DNA from: Planctomycetota bacterium
GTDB taxonomy: Bacteria; Planctomycetota; SZUA-567; H5-PLA8
Length of the DNA stretch: 64,000 nt
Assembly: GCA_016200135.1 (NCBI GenBank)
Contig: JACQFI010000003.1
Coordinates: 62,001-126,000, forward strand
Direction: 5' to 3'
The first letter of the stretch is position 1, and the number at the start of each line of letters is the position of its first letter. Made by a program: the position numbers and the translations under genes. Of the stretch, positions 17,425 through 25,315 are shown piece by piece. Under the pieces are notes generated by a model that worked only from the letters and a program-made list of their open reading frames with translations, had not been told where the DNA came from and searched no databases.

Positions 17425-19515
17425 TTACTTTGCTGCGGCCTTGACGCCCGGGATTGGCGAGCCGGAGGGCGATTTGTTTCCCTCCGTAGTGGAGGCACCG
17501 CCGGGCGAATCCTTTTTCAGGATGTACTTCCGGATGTACCAGCTCTCAATCATGCCGAAGGTGGCGCTGGCGGCGAAGTAGAGCAGCAACCCCGCGGGCA
17601 TGCGGTAGAAGAGGAACCCGAACGCCACGGGCATGAACATCATCATCTTGCGCTGCTGGTCCTGCTGCGGGTCGCTGCTCGCGGGCTTGGGCTGGAGCAG
17701 CGACTGCGCGATGGTCATGCCCATATAAAGAATCGGCAGCAGGTTCAACTGGCCCGGCCACATGGGCAGGTCCGCGAGGTGGTCGGCGAGCGAGAGGTCC
17801 TTGATCCAGAGGAACCCGGCCTGCCGGATCTCGTACGCGTGGCTGAACGCGCCGTAGAGGGCGAAGAGGATCGGCATCTGCAGGAACATCGGCAGACAGC
17901 CGGTGAACGGATTCGCGCCGGCCTTGCGCATCAGGTCCATCTTCTCGAGCTCTTTCTTCTGCTTCATCTCGGAGCTGGTCTGGTTGGCGTACTTCTCCTC
18001 GATCGCCTTGAGCTGCGGCTGGATCTCCTGGAGCTTGAACATGCTGACCGTCTGCTTGCGCTGCACCGGATGGAGCGCGAGCTTGACGATCACCGTGAGC
18101 AGGATCACCGCGACGCCGTAGTTCGAGGTCAGCGCGTGGATGCCGTTGAAGATCCAGAGCAGCAGGCGGCCCAGGCGGTCGACGTTGTTCCAGCGCCAGT
18201 TGAATGCCTCGCAGTACTGCACCGCCGAGTTCAGATAGACCGGCTTGGGCAATTGCAGCGCCTGCTCGTACTCGAAGAGCATGCTCTCTTGCGCGGGTCC
18301 CATATAGAACGCGTAGCGGTCAGGCTCGGAGGTTTTCCCGGCTTCCAGGTCGGCGCTCTCGCGGCGCTGCATGGTGACGGCGATGTTGTCTTCCTGGAAG
18401 CGCAGATCGGCGAGCTTGTCCTTGCGCATGCCCTTGTGGATGGGGTCCGCCGTGATCTTGATCGCCTGCGTGGGATCGCGTGAGAGCAGCGCGGCGATGA
18501 AGAACCGGTTCTGCACCGTGGCCCAGAGGTTCTCGTCGCGGCTGATGTTGCGCTTGCTCTCGTCGGCGTTGGCCGCCGCGTGGGGATCGACGTACACGAC
18601 CGTGGGCGAATCGTCGCCGGTCGGCCGCGCGGCAAGCTGGGCCTTCAGGTTGAAATACGCGCCCTGCCGCGGATTGTCCGGGGGGCCGTCGAGCAGGATG
18701 CCCGCCGCGCCCCGCAGCGTGTAATCGTACACGATCGTCTGCTTGGTCAGGTTCTGGACCTGAATCTCGGCCTCCACGTGGCGCGCGCCTTTCGGAACCA
18801 TGAAGCGCTTCGTCACGCGGGCCTGCGGCGCGTAGGGTTCGGTCTTGGCGCAAACCGTCGTCGCGTAGGCGACCGTCCAGACCTGTCCTTCGCCCTGGAA
18901 GCCCTTGCTGTCTTCCACCAGTTCCCAGACGCGCGATTCAAGGTCGCCGTAGGTCGTGTCGCCGATGCGGATGCTGGGCATGGAGAGGCTCAGGCGGCCC
19001 GGCTCGATCTCATCGAGGATCTCCACGCCGGGCTTCTGCTCGGGCACCAGGTCCTTGGCCACGGGGTAGACGTCGGAAAGCACGGCGTGCTTGAGCGCCG
19101 CGCCTTTGGCGCCGAAGGTCATTTCGAGGTGCTCGCCCGGAATGGTGATGGGCTCGGCTTCCGCGATTTCTTTGGGCGGCTGGGCGAGGGGGGCTTCGAC
19201 GACCGTCTTGCTCTCTTCGCCCGTCCCGGTCTTCGCGCCGGTCTTCTCCTCGCCGGACTTCACGGCGGTCATTACTTCGCCCGTCTTCGCGGCATCGCCG
19301 GTCTTCTGCGGCAGGAGGGACTTGGCCGCCTCGGCTTTTTTCTTTGCTTCTTCTTCGTCGGCCTGCACCTTCTCGTCGTAGGCCTTCTTCTTTTCTTGGT
19401 ACTCCGCGTTGCGCTCGGCCAGTTGCCCCGAGAAATACCAGTGGCTGCCCAGCAGCGCCGCGATGGCGAACGCCAGGCCCACAATCTTTACCCAATCGGT
19501 GGATTTGGAAGCCAT
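17425..19515 (-). CDS. yidC: Membrane protein insertase YidC
   Basis: YidC inserts and folds inner-membrane proteins, alone or with SecYEG. The 696-residue product is the Gram-negative form. It has an N-terminal membrane helix (about 9-27), a low-complexity Lys/Glu/Thr-Gly linker (about 35-100) and a large periplasmic beta domain (about 110-430). The conserved helical core includes LALHPVQRKQTVSMFKLQEIQPQLKAIEEKY, the cytoplasmic hairpin and FLQMPILFALYGAF. The linker is longer than usual and rich in KTG repeats. It lies 12 bp after yidD in the order rnpA-yidD-yidC. Confidence 0.96.
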   Translation of the reverse strand: MASKSTDWVKIVGLAFAIAALLGSHWYFSGQLAERNAEYQEKKKAYDEKVQADEEEAKKKAEAAKSLLPQKTGDAAKTGEVMTAVKSGEEKTGAKTGTGEESKTVVEAPLAQPPKEIAEAEPITIPGEHLEMTFGAKGAALKHAVLSDVYPVAKDLVPEQKPGVEILDEIEPGRLSLSMPSIRIGDTTYGDLESRVWELVEDSKGFQGEGQVWTVAYATTVCAKTEPYAPQARVTKRFMVPKGARHVEAEIQVQNLTKQTIVYDYTLRGAAGILLDGPPDNPRQGAYFNLKAQLAARPTGDDSPTVVYVDPHAAANADESKRNISRDENLWATVQNRFFIAALLSRDPTQAIKITADPIHKGMRKDKLADLRFQEDNIAVTMQRRESADLEAGKTSEPDRYAFYMGPAQESMLFEYEQALQLPKPVYLNSAVQYCEAFNWRWNNVDRLGRLLLWIFNGIHALTSNYGVAVILLTVIVKLALHPVQRKQTVSMFKLQEIQPQLKAIEEKYANQTSSEMKQKKELEKMDLMRKAGANPFTGCLPMFLQMPILFALYGAFSHAYEIRQAGFLWIKDLSLADHLADLPMWPGQLNLLPILYMGMTIAQSLLQPKPASSDPQQDQQRKMMMFMPVAFGFLFYRMPAGLLLYFAASATFGMIESWYIRKYILKKDSPGGASTTEGNKSPSGSPIPGVKAAAK

Positions 19516-19527
19516 GAGGCCTTTCGT

Positions 19528-19830
19528 CTATCCTTTACTTTTCACTTCGGTAACGGGCCGTACTTCGGCCGCATGCGCCGGGCAACAGGCCGGCGCTTCT
19601 CCGGGCACCGGATCGTATCCGCCCGCATGGAACGGATGGCAGCGCATCAGCCGCCGAAACGCCAGGTACCAGCCCTTAAAGGCGCCGTGCCGTTCGATGG
19701 CCTCGAGCGCATACTTCGAGCAAGTCGGTTGGAAGCGGCACTGGCCGCCCAGCAGCCACGAGAGCGTGGCCCTGTAGACGTGCACGGGCACGGCCGCAAG
19801 CCGCCGGGACCAGGTCTGTCCACTCGCCAA
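19528..19830 (-). CDS. yidD: Membrane protein insertion efficiency factor YidD
   Basis: The 100-residue protein contains the full family signature, [19 protein letters not shown], then [25 protein letters not shown], including the three conserved cysteines. YidD is a small inner-membrane-associated protein that helps YidC-dependent insertion. It sits between rnpA and yidC, as in most bacteria. The C-terminal 25 residues are variable. The ATG at 19830 fits the usual length. Confidence 0.94.
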   Translation of the reverse strand: MASGQTWSRRLAAVPVHVYRATLSWLLGGQCRFQPTCSKYALEAIERHGAFKGWYLAFRRLMRCHPFHAGGYDPVPGEAPACCPAHAAEVRPVTEVKSKG

Positions 19831-19906
19831 CGATCCACCCGTCTTCCTTGTTCTTCCTCACGGGAGGAAGAACGCCGGCATCCCGCGCGCCTCTATGGGC
19901 AATATG

Positions 19907-20464
19907 TTACGGTTTCTGCGGCGGCCTTTTGATGAAAGTCCGGCTTGAGATTCCCCTGCGTGGTTTTGCACCCGTCTCCTTGCCCTGCGTGTCCTGAGCA
20001 CCTTGCGGTGTCGGCGTCCGGGTGTTGGCCGGTTGCGCGGTCCTGGCTGGGGCTGTCTCGCCTTTGCGCGCCTGGGCCAAGCGGGTGCCTTCGCCCGGCA
20101 GCGGAATCTTGCGTGCCAGGTTCTCCAGCGCCGCACGGACGTCGCACGTCTTATAGGCCTTCACGCTGCGGCGGGGAATCAGCACGTAATCGTACCCCGC
20201 CGGCATTTGCTCCTTTACCTGCCGGAACGCCTCGCGCAGCACGCGCTTGATCCGGTTGCGCTTGACCGCGTTGCCGTGCTTGCGGCCCACCGAGACGCCC
20301 ACCCGGGCCACGGGCAAGCCGTTCACCGAATAAAAGACCACGACGCTCGGTCCGTGCAGCGCTTCCTGTGCGTTGTAGACGCGCTGGAAGTCCAACGTAT
20401 CGCGCAGACGCAGCGGCGGACGCTTGGGCGAGGCGCGCTTCGAGTCCTGCTCCGGCTTCGGCAC
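19907..20464 (-). CDS. rnpA: Ribonuclease P protein component
   Basis: RnpA is the protein cofactor that helps RNase P RNA cleave the 5' leader of pre-tRNAs. The core runs from [12 protein letters not shown] to ALENLARKI and includes [26 protein letters not shown], the family's RNR signature. A GTG at 20464 gives 185 residues; an in-frame TTG at 20524 would extend it. A Pro/Thr/Gln-rich C-terminal extension of about 65 residues beyond the folded domain is unusual. rpmH, normally just upstream of rnpA, was not found. That position is taken by palindromic repeats and an unrelated gene. Confidence 0.93.
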   Translation of the reverse strand: MPKPEQDSKRASPKRPPLRLRDTLDFQRVYNAQEALHGPSVVVFYSVNGLPVARVGVSVGRKHGNAVKRNRIKRVLREAFRQVKEQMPAGYDYVLIPRRSVKAYKTCDVRAALENLARKIPLPGEGTRLAQARKGETAPARTAQPANTRTPTPQGAQDTQGKETGAKPRRGISSRTFIKRPPQKP

Positions 20465-20553
20465 GCGTCGTCCTCGACCTGCGATGGCAGCAGGAAGTCT
20501 AGTTCCGCGCCGTCCGGGAATCAAGGCGAGGCAGAAACCGTCAGAAACCGTGG

Positions 20554-20653
20554 CATCGGCGTCCCGCCGATGGATTCACCGCGTCGCGCAGGTAAGCGCA
20601 ACGGCAGCGGCGGGACGCCGCTGCGACCTCCGCCGGGACGGCGGAGCCACGAA
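20554..20653. repeat. Cluster of three GGA-loop palindromes
   Basis: Three short perfect hairpins stand in series. They are CATCGGCG-TCC-CGCCGATG (20554-20572), GCAGCGGCG-GGA-CGCCGCTGC (20604-20624) and CTCCGCCG-GGA-CGGCGGAG (20628-20646). All have a three-base GGA/TCC loop but different stems. The stretch 20623-20653 is an exact 31-bp inverted copy of 23565-23595. The cluster fills the gap between rnpA and the amidohydrolase gene. Confidence 0.7.
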
Positions 20654-20672
20654 TGCAGAACCACGAATGCAG

Positions 20673-21695
20673 TTACGGCCGCACATACATCCATTCGCCG
20701 TGCAGGGGCAGCGGGGCGAGGCCCGCGAGGCGCTCGAAGTTCTCGTGCGCGATCTTCTCCAGGGCTTCCTTGGGTAGGCGCAGCGAATGCAGCCACTTGA
20801 TGTGGGCGGCGAGCGTATCCCAGAGGTACCAGAGGTTGTCGCCGCTGCCGAGCGCGCAGTCGGTGCCAAAGAGCAGCCGGTCCGGCCAGCGCAGCGCGTA
20901 GTTCCGCCAGCGTTCGCGGTCGCCCTCGTACATCTCGTCGCAAAAGCGGACGATGTTGCCGCACGAGAGATCCACAACCAGGTTGGGGTTCTCGTTAAAG
21001 AGCGCCGCGCACCAGTCCGGGCCGATGTGGAGGTGGTGCGCGCCGATGAAGGCCGTCTTGCGGTGGCGCCGGACCTGCGCGAGGAACGCGTCGAGCACGT
21101 CGCGGTTGCCGTACTTCACGCCCTTGGTCCAGCCCACCTTCCAGTAACTGTACTGGTTGCCGCCCATGTACGGGCAAGTGGTGTAGCGCTGGGTCACGTG
21201 CCAGAGCACCGGCTTCCCGATCTCGCCGCAGTACTCGAAGATCTCGTCCCACGCCTTCGAGAGCCAGGCTTCGGGCTTGTCGCCCTGCTCGATGAGCTTG
21301 TTGTTGTGGAGCTTCAGGCCCGCGAAGCCGGGCAGCTTGGAAGCTTTCTTAAGGAACTTCAGGTCGGGCTTGTCGTGGTCGATCCAGGTCATCCAGACGA
21401 AGCGGTCGTCCTTCTTGCTGACCTTGGCGAAATGCGCGGCCGTAGCGGGCCGGCCGTCAAGCCCCATAATGCGGCGCAGGCGCATGGCGCCCGCGCGCGC
21501 GAAGAACTGCTTCACCGCCTTGGCCACGCCGGCGGCATTCTTGGCCTTCATGTGGGCGTGGCAATCGAGAATGTACGTCTCGGAGGGCTGCTGGTGCAGG
21601 CCCCAGCCCGCGGAGAAACCGCCGTCCTCGGTCTCACGTTCGAGCACGTCCGGCGCATGGGGGAAACGCGGTTCGTCATGAGGTGCTGCGGGCAT
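20673..21695 (-). CDS. Amidohydrolase-family (TIM-barrel) protein
   Basis: The ATG at 21695 gives 340 residues. The pattern fits the amidohydrolase-2 family: DCHAHMKA early as the metal-binding HxH strand, then PVLWHVTQRY, AFIGAHHLH and FGTDCALG carrying the later His and Asp positions. A metal-dependent hydrolase or decarboxylase is likely, and the substrate is unknown. There is no signal peptide, so it is cytoplasmic. It is divergent from the aldo-keto reductase gene at 21853. The 157-bp gap between them was searched for a promoter without a clear result. Confidence 0.78.
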   Translation of the reverse strand: MPAAPHDEPRFPHAPDVLERETEDGGFSAGWGLHQQPSETYILDCHAHMKAKNAAGVAKAVKQFFARAGAMRLRRIMGLDGRPATAAHFAKVSKKDDRFVWMTWIDHDKPDLKFLKKASKLPGFAGLKLHNNKLIEQGDKPEAWLSKAWDEIFEYCGEIGKPVLWHVTQRYTTCPYMGGNQYSYWKVGWTKGVKYGNRDVLDAFLAQVRRHRKTAFIGAHHLHIGPDWCAALFNENPNLVVDLSCGNIVRFCDEMYEGDRERWRNYALRWPDRLLFGTDCALGSGDNLWYLWDTLAAHIKWLHSLRLPKEALEKIAHENFERLAGLAPLPLHGEWMYVRP

Positions 21696-21852
21696 GGGCG
21701 GTCTTCTCCGCGGTGAAGTTTCGGCGACTCGTCGTTGCCGGTCTGGGTTTGGCGGGTACCATGTATACCGCTTTCTAAAGTTTTGACCACGCAACGGCGC
21801 CGGATTGAGCTACCGGCCGCGCGGCGATTTTGCGCCAGGAGACCACCAGGGA

Positions 21853-22821
21853 ATGGACGCGACACCGCCTCCGCTGCGCCGGAGGGAATTGGGCCGCACG
21901 GGCCTCTCGGTCGGCGAGATCGGATTCGGCGCGGCGGCGATCGGCGGCGGCGCGGTCGTCGACGGCCGCGGCGTCGGCTACGGCGCGACGAACGACGCGG
22001 AGAGCCTGGCGGCGCTGGCCCGCGCTTTCCAGCTCGGCGTCAACTTCGTCGACACGGCCGACTCCTACGGCATGGGCCACAGCGAGACGCTGATCGGCCG
22101 GGCCGCGCGCAACGCCCCGAAGCGCGTGGTTGTGGCCACGAAAGTCGGGAACGTGCGCCGCGATCCCGAGCCCGTGCGCAAGGACTTCTCGCCGGACTAC
22201 ATCCGCCAGGCCTGCGCGCGCAGCCTGAACCGCCTCGGCGTGACCTGCATCGATCTCTACCAATTGCACAATCCACCGCGCGAGGTCATCGAGGACCCTA
22301 AGACGTGGAACGTCCTGCGCGAGCTCAAGGACCAGGGCAAGATCGCGCACTACGGCATCTCGATCGGCGATCCGGCCGAGGGCGTTCTCGCGATCGAGCG
22401 GGGCGAGGTCGAGACGATTCAGGTCGTCTTCAACCTGCTCAAGCGCGACGCGGCCAAGGAGCTGCTGCCGCTTTGCGTAAAGCATGGGGTGGGGGTGATC
22501 GCGCGCGTGCCGCTCAATGGCGGGCTGCTCTCCGGGAAGTACGGTCCCGGCCACGTCTTTCCCGAGAACGACAGCCGCCGCCAGCGCTATCCTCCGGACA
22601 AACTCGCCGCGGAACTCCAGCGCGTCGACGCGCTGCGGTTCCTCTCCGAGAACACCGGTCGCACGCCGGCGCAAGCGGCGCTCAAATTCTGCCTCGCCCC
22701 GGACGCCGTGAGCGTCACGATCCCCGGCATCAAGACGCCGCCGCATGCCGAAGAGAACGTGGCCGCCGCGGCCGTGCCCGACCTCACGGCAGAAGAGCTG
22801 AAGCGCATCGAGTTCATCTGA
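21853..22821 (+). CDS. Aldo/keto reductase
   Basis: An NADPH-dependent oxidoreductase with the (beta/alpha)8 fold. The ATG at 21853, with AGGGA just upstream, gives 322 residues. The catalytic tetrad is visible: Asp67 in FVDTAD, Tyr72 in SYG, Lys97 in ATKVG and His139 in YQLHNP. The cofactor region SVTIPGIKTPPHAEENVAA is at the end. The closest type is the AKR group of general or L-fucose/galactose-dehydrogenase-like enzymes. The sequence does not decide the substrate. It is monocistronic or paired by divergence with the amidohydrolase gene. Confidence 0.88.
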   Translation: MDATPPPLRRRELGRTGLSVGEIGFGAAAIGGGAVVDGRGVGYGATNDAESLAALARAFQLGVNFVDTADSYGMGHSETLIGRAARNAPKRVVVATKVGNVRRDPEPVRKDFSPDYIRQACARSLNRLGVTCIDLYQLHNPPREVIEDPKTWNVLRELKDQGKIAHYGISIGDPAEGVLAIERGEVETIQVVFNLLKRDAAKELLPLCVKHGVGVIARVPLNGGLLSGKYGPGHVFPENDSRRQRYPPDKLAAELQRVDALRFLSENTGRTPAQAALKFCLAPDAVSVTIPGIKTPPHAEENVAAAAVPDLTAEELKRIEFI

Positions 22822-22938
22822 CGGCTCTTGGCTCGCAGATCTTGGCGTTTCGATGACAGCGCTACGCTCGCTGCTTGCGCCCGTCAAGAGTTCAATGCCC
22901 AGCGGGTTGCCGCGAGCCATGAGGCGTGAGTCGGAAGT

Positions 22939-23418
22939 TCAGCCCTTCCGCGCAGTCGTCTCGGCGTGCGCGGGTTCCGGGTGGCAGGCGCAGTTCTTGC
23001 TGCAGTCGATCTTGGCCTGGAGGTCGAGCAGGTCTTGCAGCGTGTGAGCCTCGAGGTTCGCGAGGATCGACTGGCGCAACTGTCCGAAAAAGACCTCCGC
23101 CGCGCACTTGCCGGAGTAGGAGCACGAACCCGGATCCGGGAGGCAGTGCATCACGGTCACCGGGCCGTCGATGGACTCGAAGACCTGTCGCAGGCTAATC
23201 TCGCGCGGGGCGCGGCCGAGGCTGAAGCCGCCCTTGATGCCGCGGTGCGAGCGAACGATTTCCGCACAGGCCAGGCTCTTCAGGACTTTCACCAGGTAAT
23301 TGCGGGGCAGGCCGCCATCCTGGGCCAGATCCTGGAGGAAGAAGCGCGCGCCCACCGGCTGGCGGGACATCAGGATCAGGGCGCGGAGGCCGTAGTCCAC
23401 GGCGCGGGTGACTTGCAT
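22939..23418 (-). CDS. Rrf2-family transcriptional regulator
   Basis: The ATG at 23418 gives 159 residues. The winged-helix segment MQVTRAVDYGLRALILMS... LPRNYLVKVLKSLACAEIVRSHRGIKGGFSLGR is typical of Rrf2 proteins. Three cysteines in HCLPDPGSCSYSGKC (Cys92, Cys99, Cys105) match the cluster-binding loop of IscR/NsrR/RsrR, so an Fe-S cluster sensing redox, NO or iron is likely. Four more cysteines (51, 139, 143, 145) are unusual. No Fe-S assembly or NO-detoxification gene is adjacent. An operator-like palindrome covers its promoter, suggesting autoregulation. Confidence 0.88.
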   Translation of the reverse strand: MQVTRAVDYGLRALILMSRQPVGARFFLQDLAQDGGLPRNYLVKVLKSLACAEIVRSHRGIKGGFSLGRAPREISLRQVFESIDGPVTVMHCLPDPGSCSYSGKCAAEVFFGQLRQSILANLEAHTLQDLLDLQAKIDCSKNCACHPEPAHAETTARKG

Positions 23419-23446
23419 GGCGTGTACCCTTTGAAGAGGCGCAAAC

Positions 23447-23489
23447 AGGACAATGAGGACATCATAAGACCTCAATGTCCTTTTGTCAC
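23447..23489 (-). promoter_or_regulatory. Promoter and palindromic operator of the Rrf2 gene
   Basis: On the minus strand GTGACA (complement of 23484-23489), a 17-bp spacer and TATGAT (complement of 23461-23466) form a strong sigma-70 promoter. A 12-bp inverted repeat with one mismatch, AGGACAATGAGG (23447-23458) and CCTCAATGTCCT (23470-23481), spans the -10 box and most of the spacer. Rrf2 repressors commonly bind such sites over their own promoters. The translation start follows 43 bp beyond the -10 box. Confidence 0.65.
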
Positions 23490-23564
23490 TTGAATACCCG
23501 GATGGCGCGCCGGGCCGTTGTCGTTGCGTCGTCGGTAGTAGCTCCGCCGTTTGTGATTCCGCTG

Positions 23565-23740
23565 TTCGTGGCTCCGCCGTCCCGGCGGAGGTCGCGGTGG
23601 CGTCTCGCCGCTGCCCTGTTGCGCACCGGCGAGGACGCCAGTGCGACCATCGGCGGGAAGCTGCTGCCACGGCATCTGGCGGCCGGCGCGCGCGCCGGCT
23701 TGAACGTCTCCGGCAAGGCACACGGCGGGACGCCTGTGCC
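23565..23740. repeat. Palindromic repeats in a 403-bp non-coding gap
   Basis: The gap 23419-23821 has no credible gene. It holds the hairpin CTCCGCCG-TCC-CGGCGGAG (23572-23590) inside a 31-bp exact inverted copy of 20623-20653. A diverged continuation of the same repeat runs to about 23614. A third hairpin, GGCACA(C)GGCG-GGA-CGCCTGTGCC with one bulged base, lies at 23717-23740. The loop is again GGA/TCC. Open reading frames across this stretch are made of the repeat itself. Confidence 0.65.
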
Positions 23741-23821
23741 CCGTGTGTCACGCCCAAAAACAGAACCACGCCGGCGCAATAGGCCGGCGCGGTCCAGGGC
23801 AAGGCTCCCCCGCGATAGGGG

Positions 23822-25066
23822 CTACTTGTTGCTGCCGAGCTTTTCCATGATGCTGATGAGGGGCATGAAGAGGCTGATGACGATGAAGCCGACCGTGCCG
23901 CCCATGCCGATAATCAGAATCGGTTCGAGCAGGCTCATCAGCGCGCCGACCAGCGTGTCGATCTCGTTGTCGTAGGTGTCGGCGACCTTGATCAGCATCT
24001 TGTCCAGTTCGCCGGTCTCTTCGCCGACCGCGATCATGTTCACCACCAGGTCGTCGAAGACGCCCGAGTGCCGGAGCGGCTCGGCGATCGTGTCGCCTTC
24101 GCGGATGGAGTTGTGGACGTTCTCGACCGCCGCGGCTACGACCGCGTTGCCGGTGGCGTTCTTGATAATGGCCAGCGCGTTCAGGATCGGGACGCCGGAC
24201 TGGAGCAGCGTGCCCAGTGTGCGGCAGAAGCGGCTGACCGAGGACTTGGAGATGATGATGCCGAAGATCGGGAACTTGAGTTTAATGAGGTCGATGGTGT
24301 AGCGGCCCTTGGGGGTCTTGCCGAGGAAGTGGATCGCGCCCCAGACGAAGAGCGGGGAGAAGATCAGGATAAACCAGAAGTCCTTGATCGTGTTCGCCGT
24401 GGCCAGCAGGATCGTGGTCATGAGCGGCATGTCGCCCAACTGCATTTCAACGAACATCTGTTCGAACTTGGGGATGATGAAGATCATGATCAGCGAGAGG
24501 ATGCCGCCGGCGATGGTGATGACCGCGACCGGGTAGACCAGCGCGCCGATGATCTTCTGCTTCAAGCGCTGTGACTTTTCCATGTACTCGGCGAGCTTGG
24601 TCAAGATTTCGGGCAGGATGCCGCCGGCCTCGCCGGCTTTGATCATGTTCACGTACAGCTTGTCGAATACGCGCGGATGCTTGCCGACGGACTCGGAGAG
24701 CGCCGAGCCGCCTTCCACGTCTTCCTTGATCTCGGCGACGGCGTCCTTGAGCAGGCCGGGCTTGAGCTGCGCGCTGAGGATCTCGAGCGTGCGGACGATG
24801 GGCAGGCCCGCGTCCATCAGCGTCGCGAACTGGCGCGTGAACTGACAGAGCAGCTTCGAGCTCACTCCGAAGTTGAACGAGATGCCGCCGCGCTTGCGCG
24901 CCACGGCCGTGGGGGCCGAGCCCGCGCCGCCTTTCAAGAAGACTTTGGTCGGGTAGAAATTCTGGGCGCGGATCTTGTCGTTGGCTTCCTTCTCGGAAGT
25001 CGCCTCGATCTCCGACTTTACTTCCTTGCCCTGGCTATCCATGGCCTCGTAAACGTACGTAGGCAT
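23822..25066 (-). CDS. Type IV pilus / type II secretion inner-membrane platform protein (PilC/GspF)
   Basis: The start at 25066 has GGAGAGG upstream and gives 414 residues, the usual length. The N-terminal MPTYVYEAMDSQGKEVKSEIEA is the family opening. Two T2SSF helical repeats follow (about 68-190 and 270-395), each ending in membrane helices. Motifs include FTRQFATLMDAGLPIVRTLEIL and SRFCRTLGTLLQSGVPILNAL. PilC/GspF is the inner-membrane platform around which the assembly ATPase drives pilin polymerisation. No ATPase, prepilin or pilin gene is adjacent, so the rest of the machine is encoded elsewhere. Confidence 0.92.
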   Translation of the reverse strand: MPTYVYEAMDSQGKEVKSEIEATSEKEANDKIRAQNFYPTKVFLKGGAGSAPTAVARKRGGISFNFGVSSKLLCQFTRQFATLMDAGLPIVRTLEILSAQLKPGLLKDAVAEIKEDVEGGSALSESVGKHPRVFDKLYVNMIKAGEAGGILPEILTKLAEYMEKSQRLKQKIIGALVYPVAVITIAGGILSLIMIFIIPKFEQMFVEMQLGDMPLMTTILLATANTIKDFWFILIFSPLFVWGAIHFLGKTPKGRYTIDLIKLKFPIFGIIISKSSVSRFCRTLGTLLQSGVPILNALAIIKNATGNAVVAAAVENVHNSIREGDTIAEPLRHSGVFDDLVVNMIAVGEETGELDKMLIKVADTYDNEIDTLVGALMSLLEPILIIGMGGTVGFIVISLFMPLISIMEKLGSNK

Positions 25067-25315
25067 TGATACCTCTCCTATGAACCGTTCCCTCGCCCCC
25101 ACCATGGCACAAAGGACACGCTTGTGGCGGGTTGCGTCCGTTTAAGAAGCGGGTTGATGGATGCTCCCAAATTCCGAATTTCATTCTCCCCAGATAGTCT
25201 TATTCTGTCAATGAGTTACAGACTCATTTTCTGGTTTTCCTTTGAAGATCGGGCCGCGCTAAGACGACCTTTATGTCGGATGATGGTTGGCGCACATGTG
25301 CGTAATGGGCTCAGC

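Noticed and set aside
20554..20653. CRISPR array or intrinsic terminators
   Set aside because: The hairpins differ in sequence, have no regular spacers and no T-runs, so neither CRISPR repeats nor rho-independent terminators fit.
23419..23821. N-terminal extension of the Rrf2 gene or a separate small gene
   Set aside because: The extended frame translates palindromic repeats and runs through the promoter and operator. The Rrf2 family start is at 23418.
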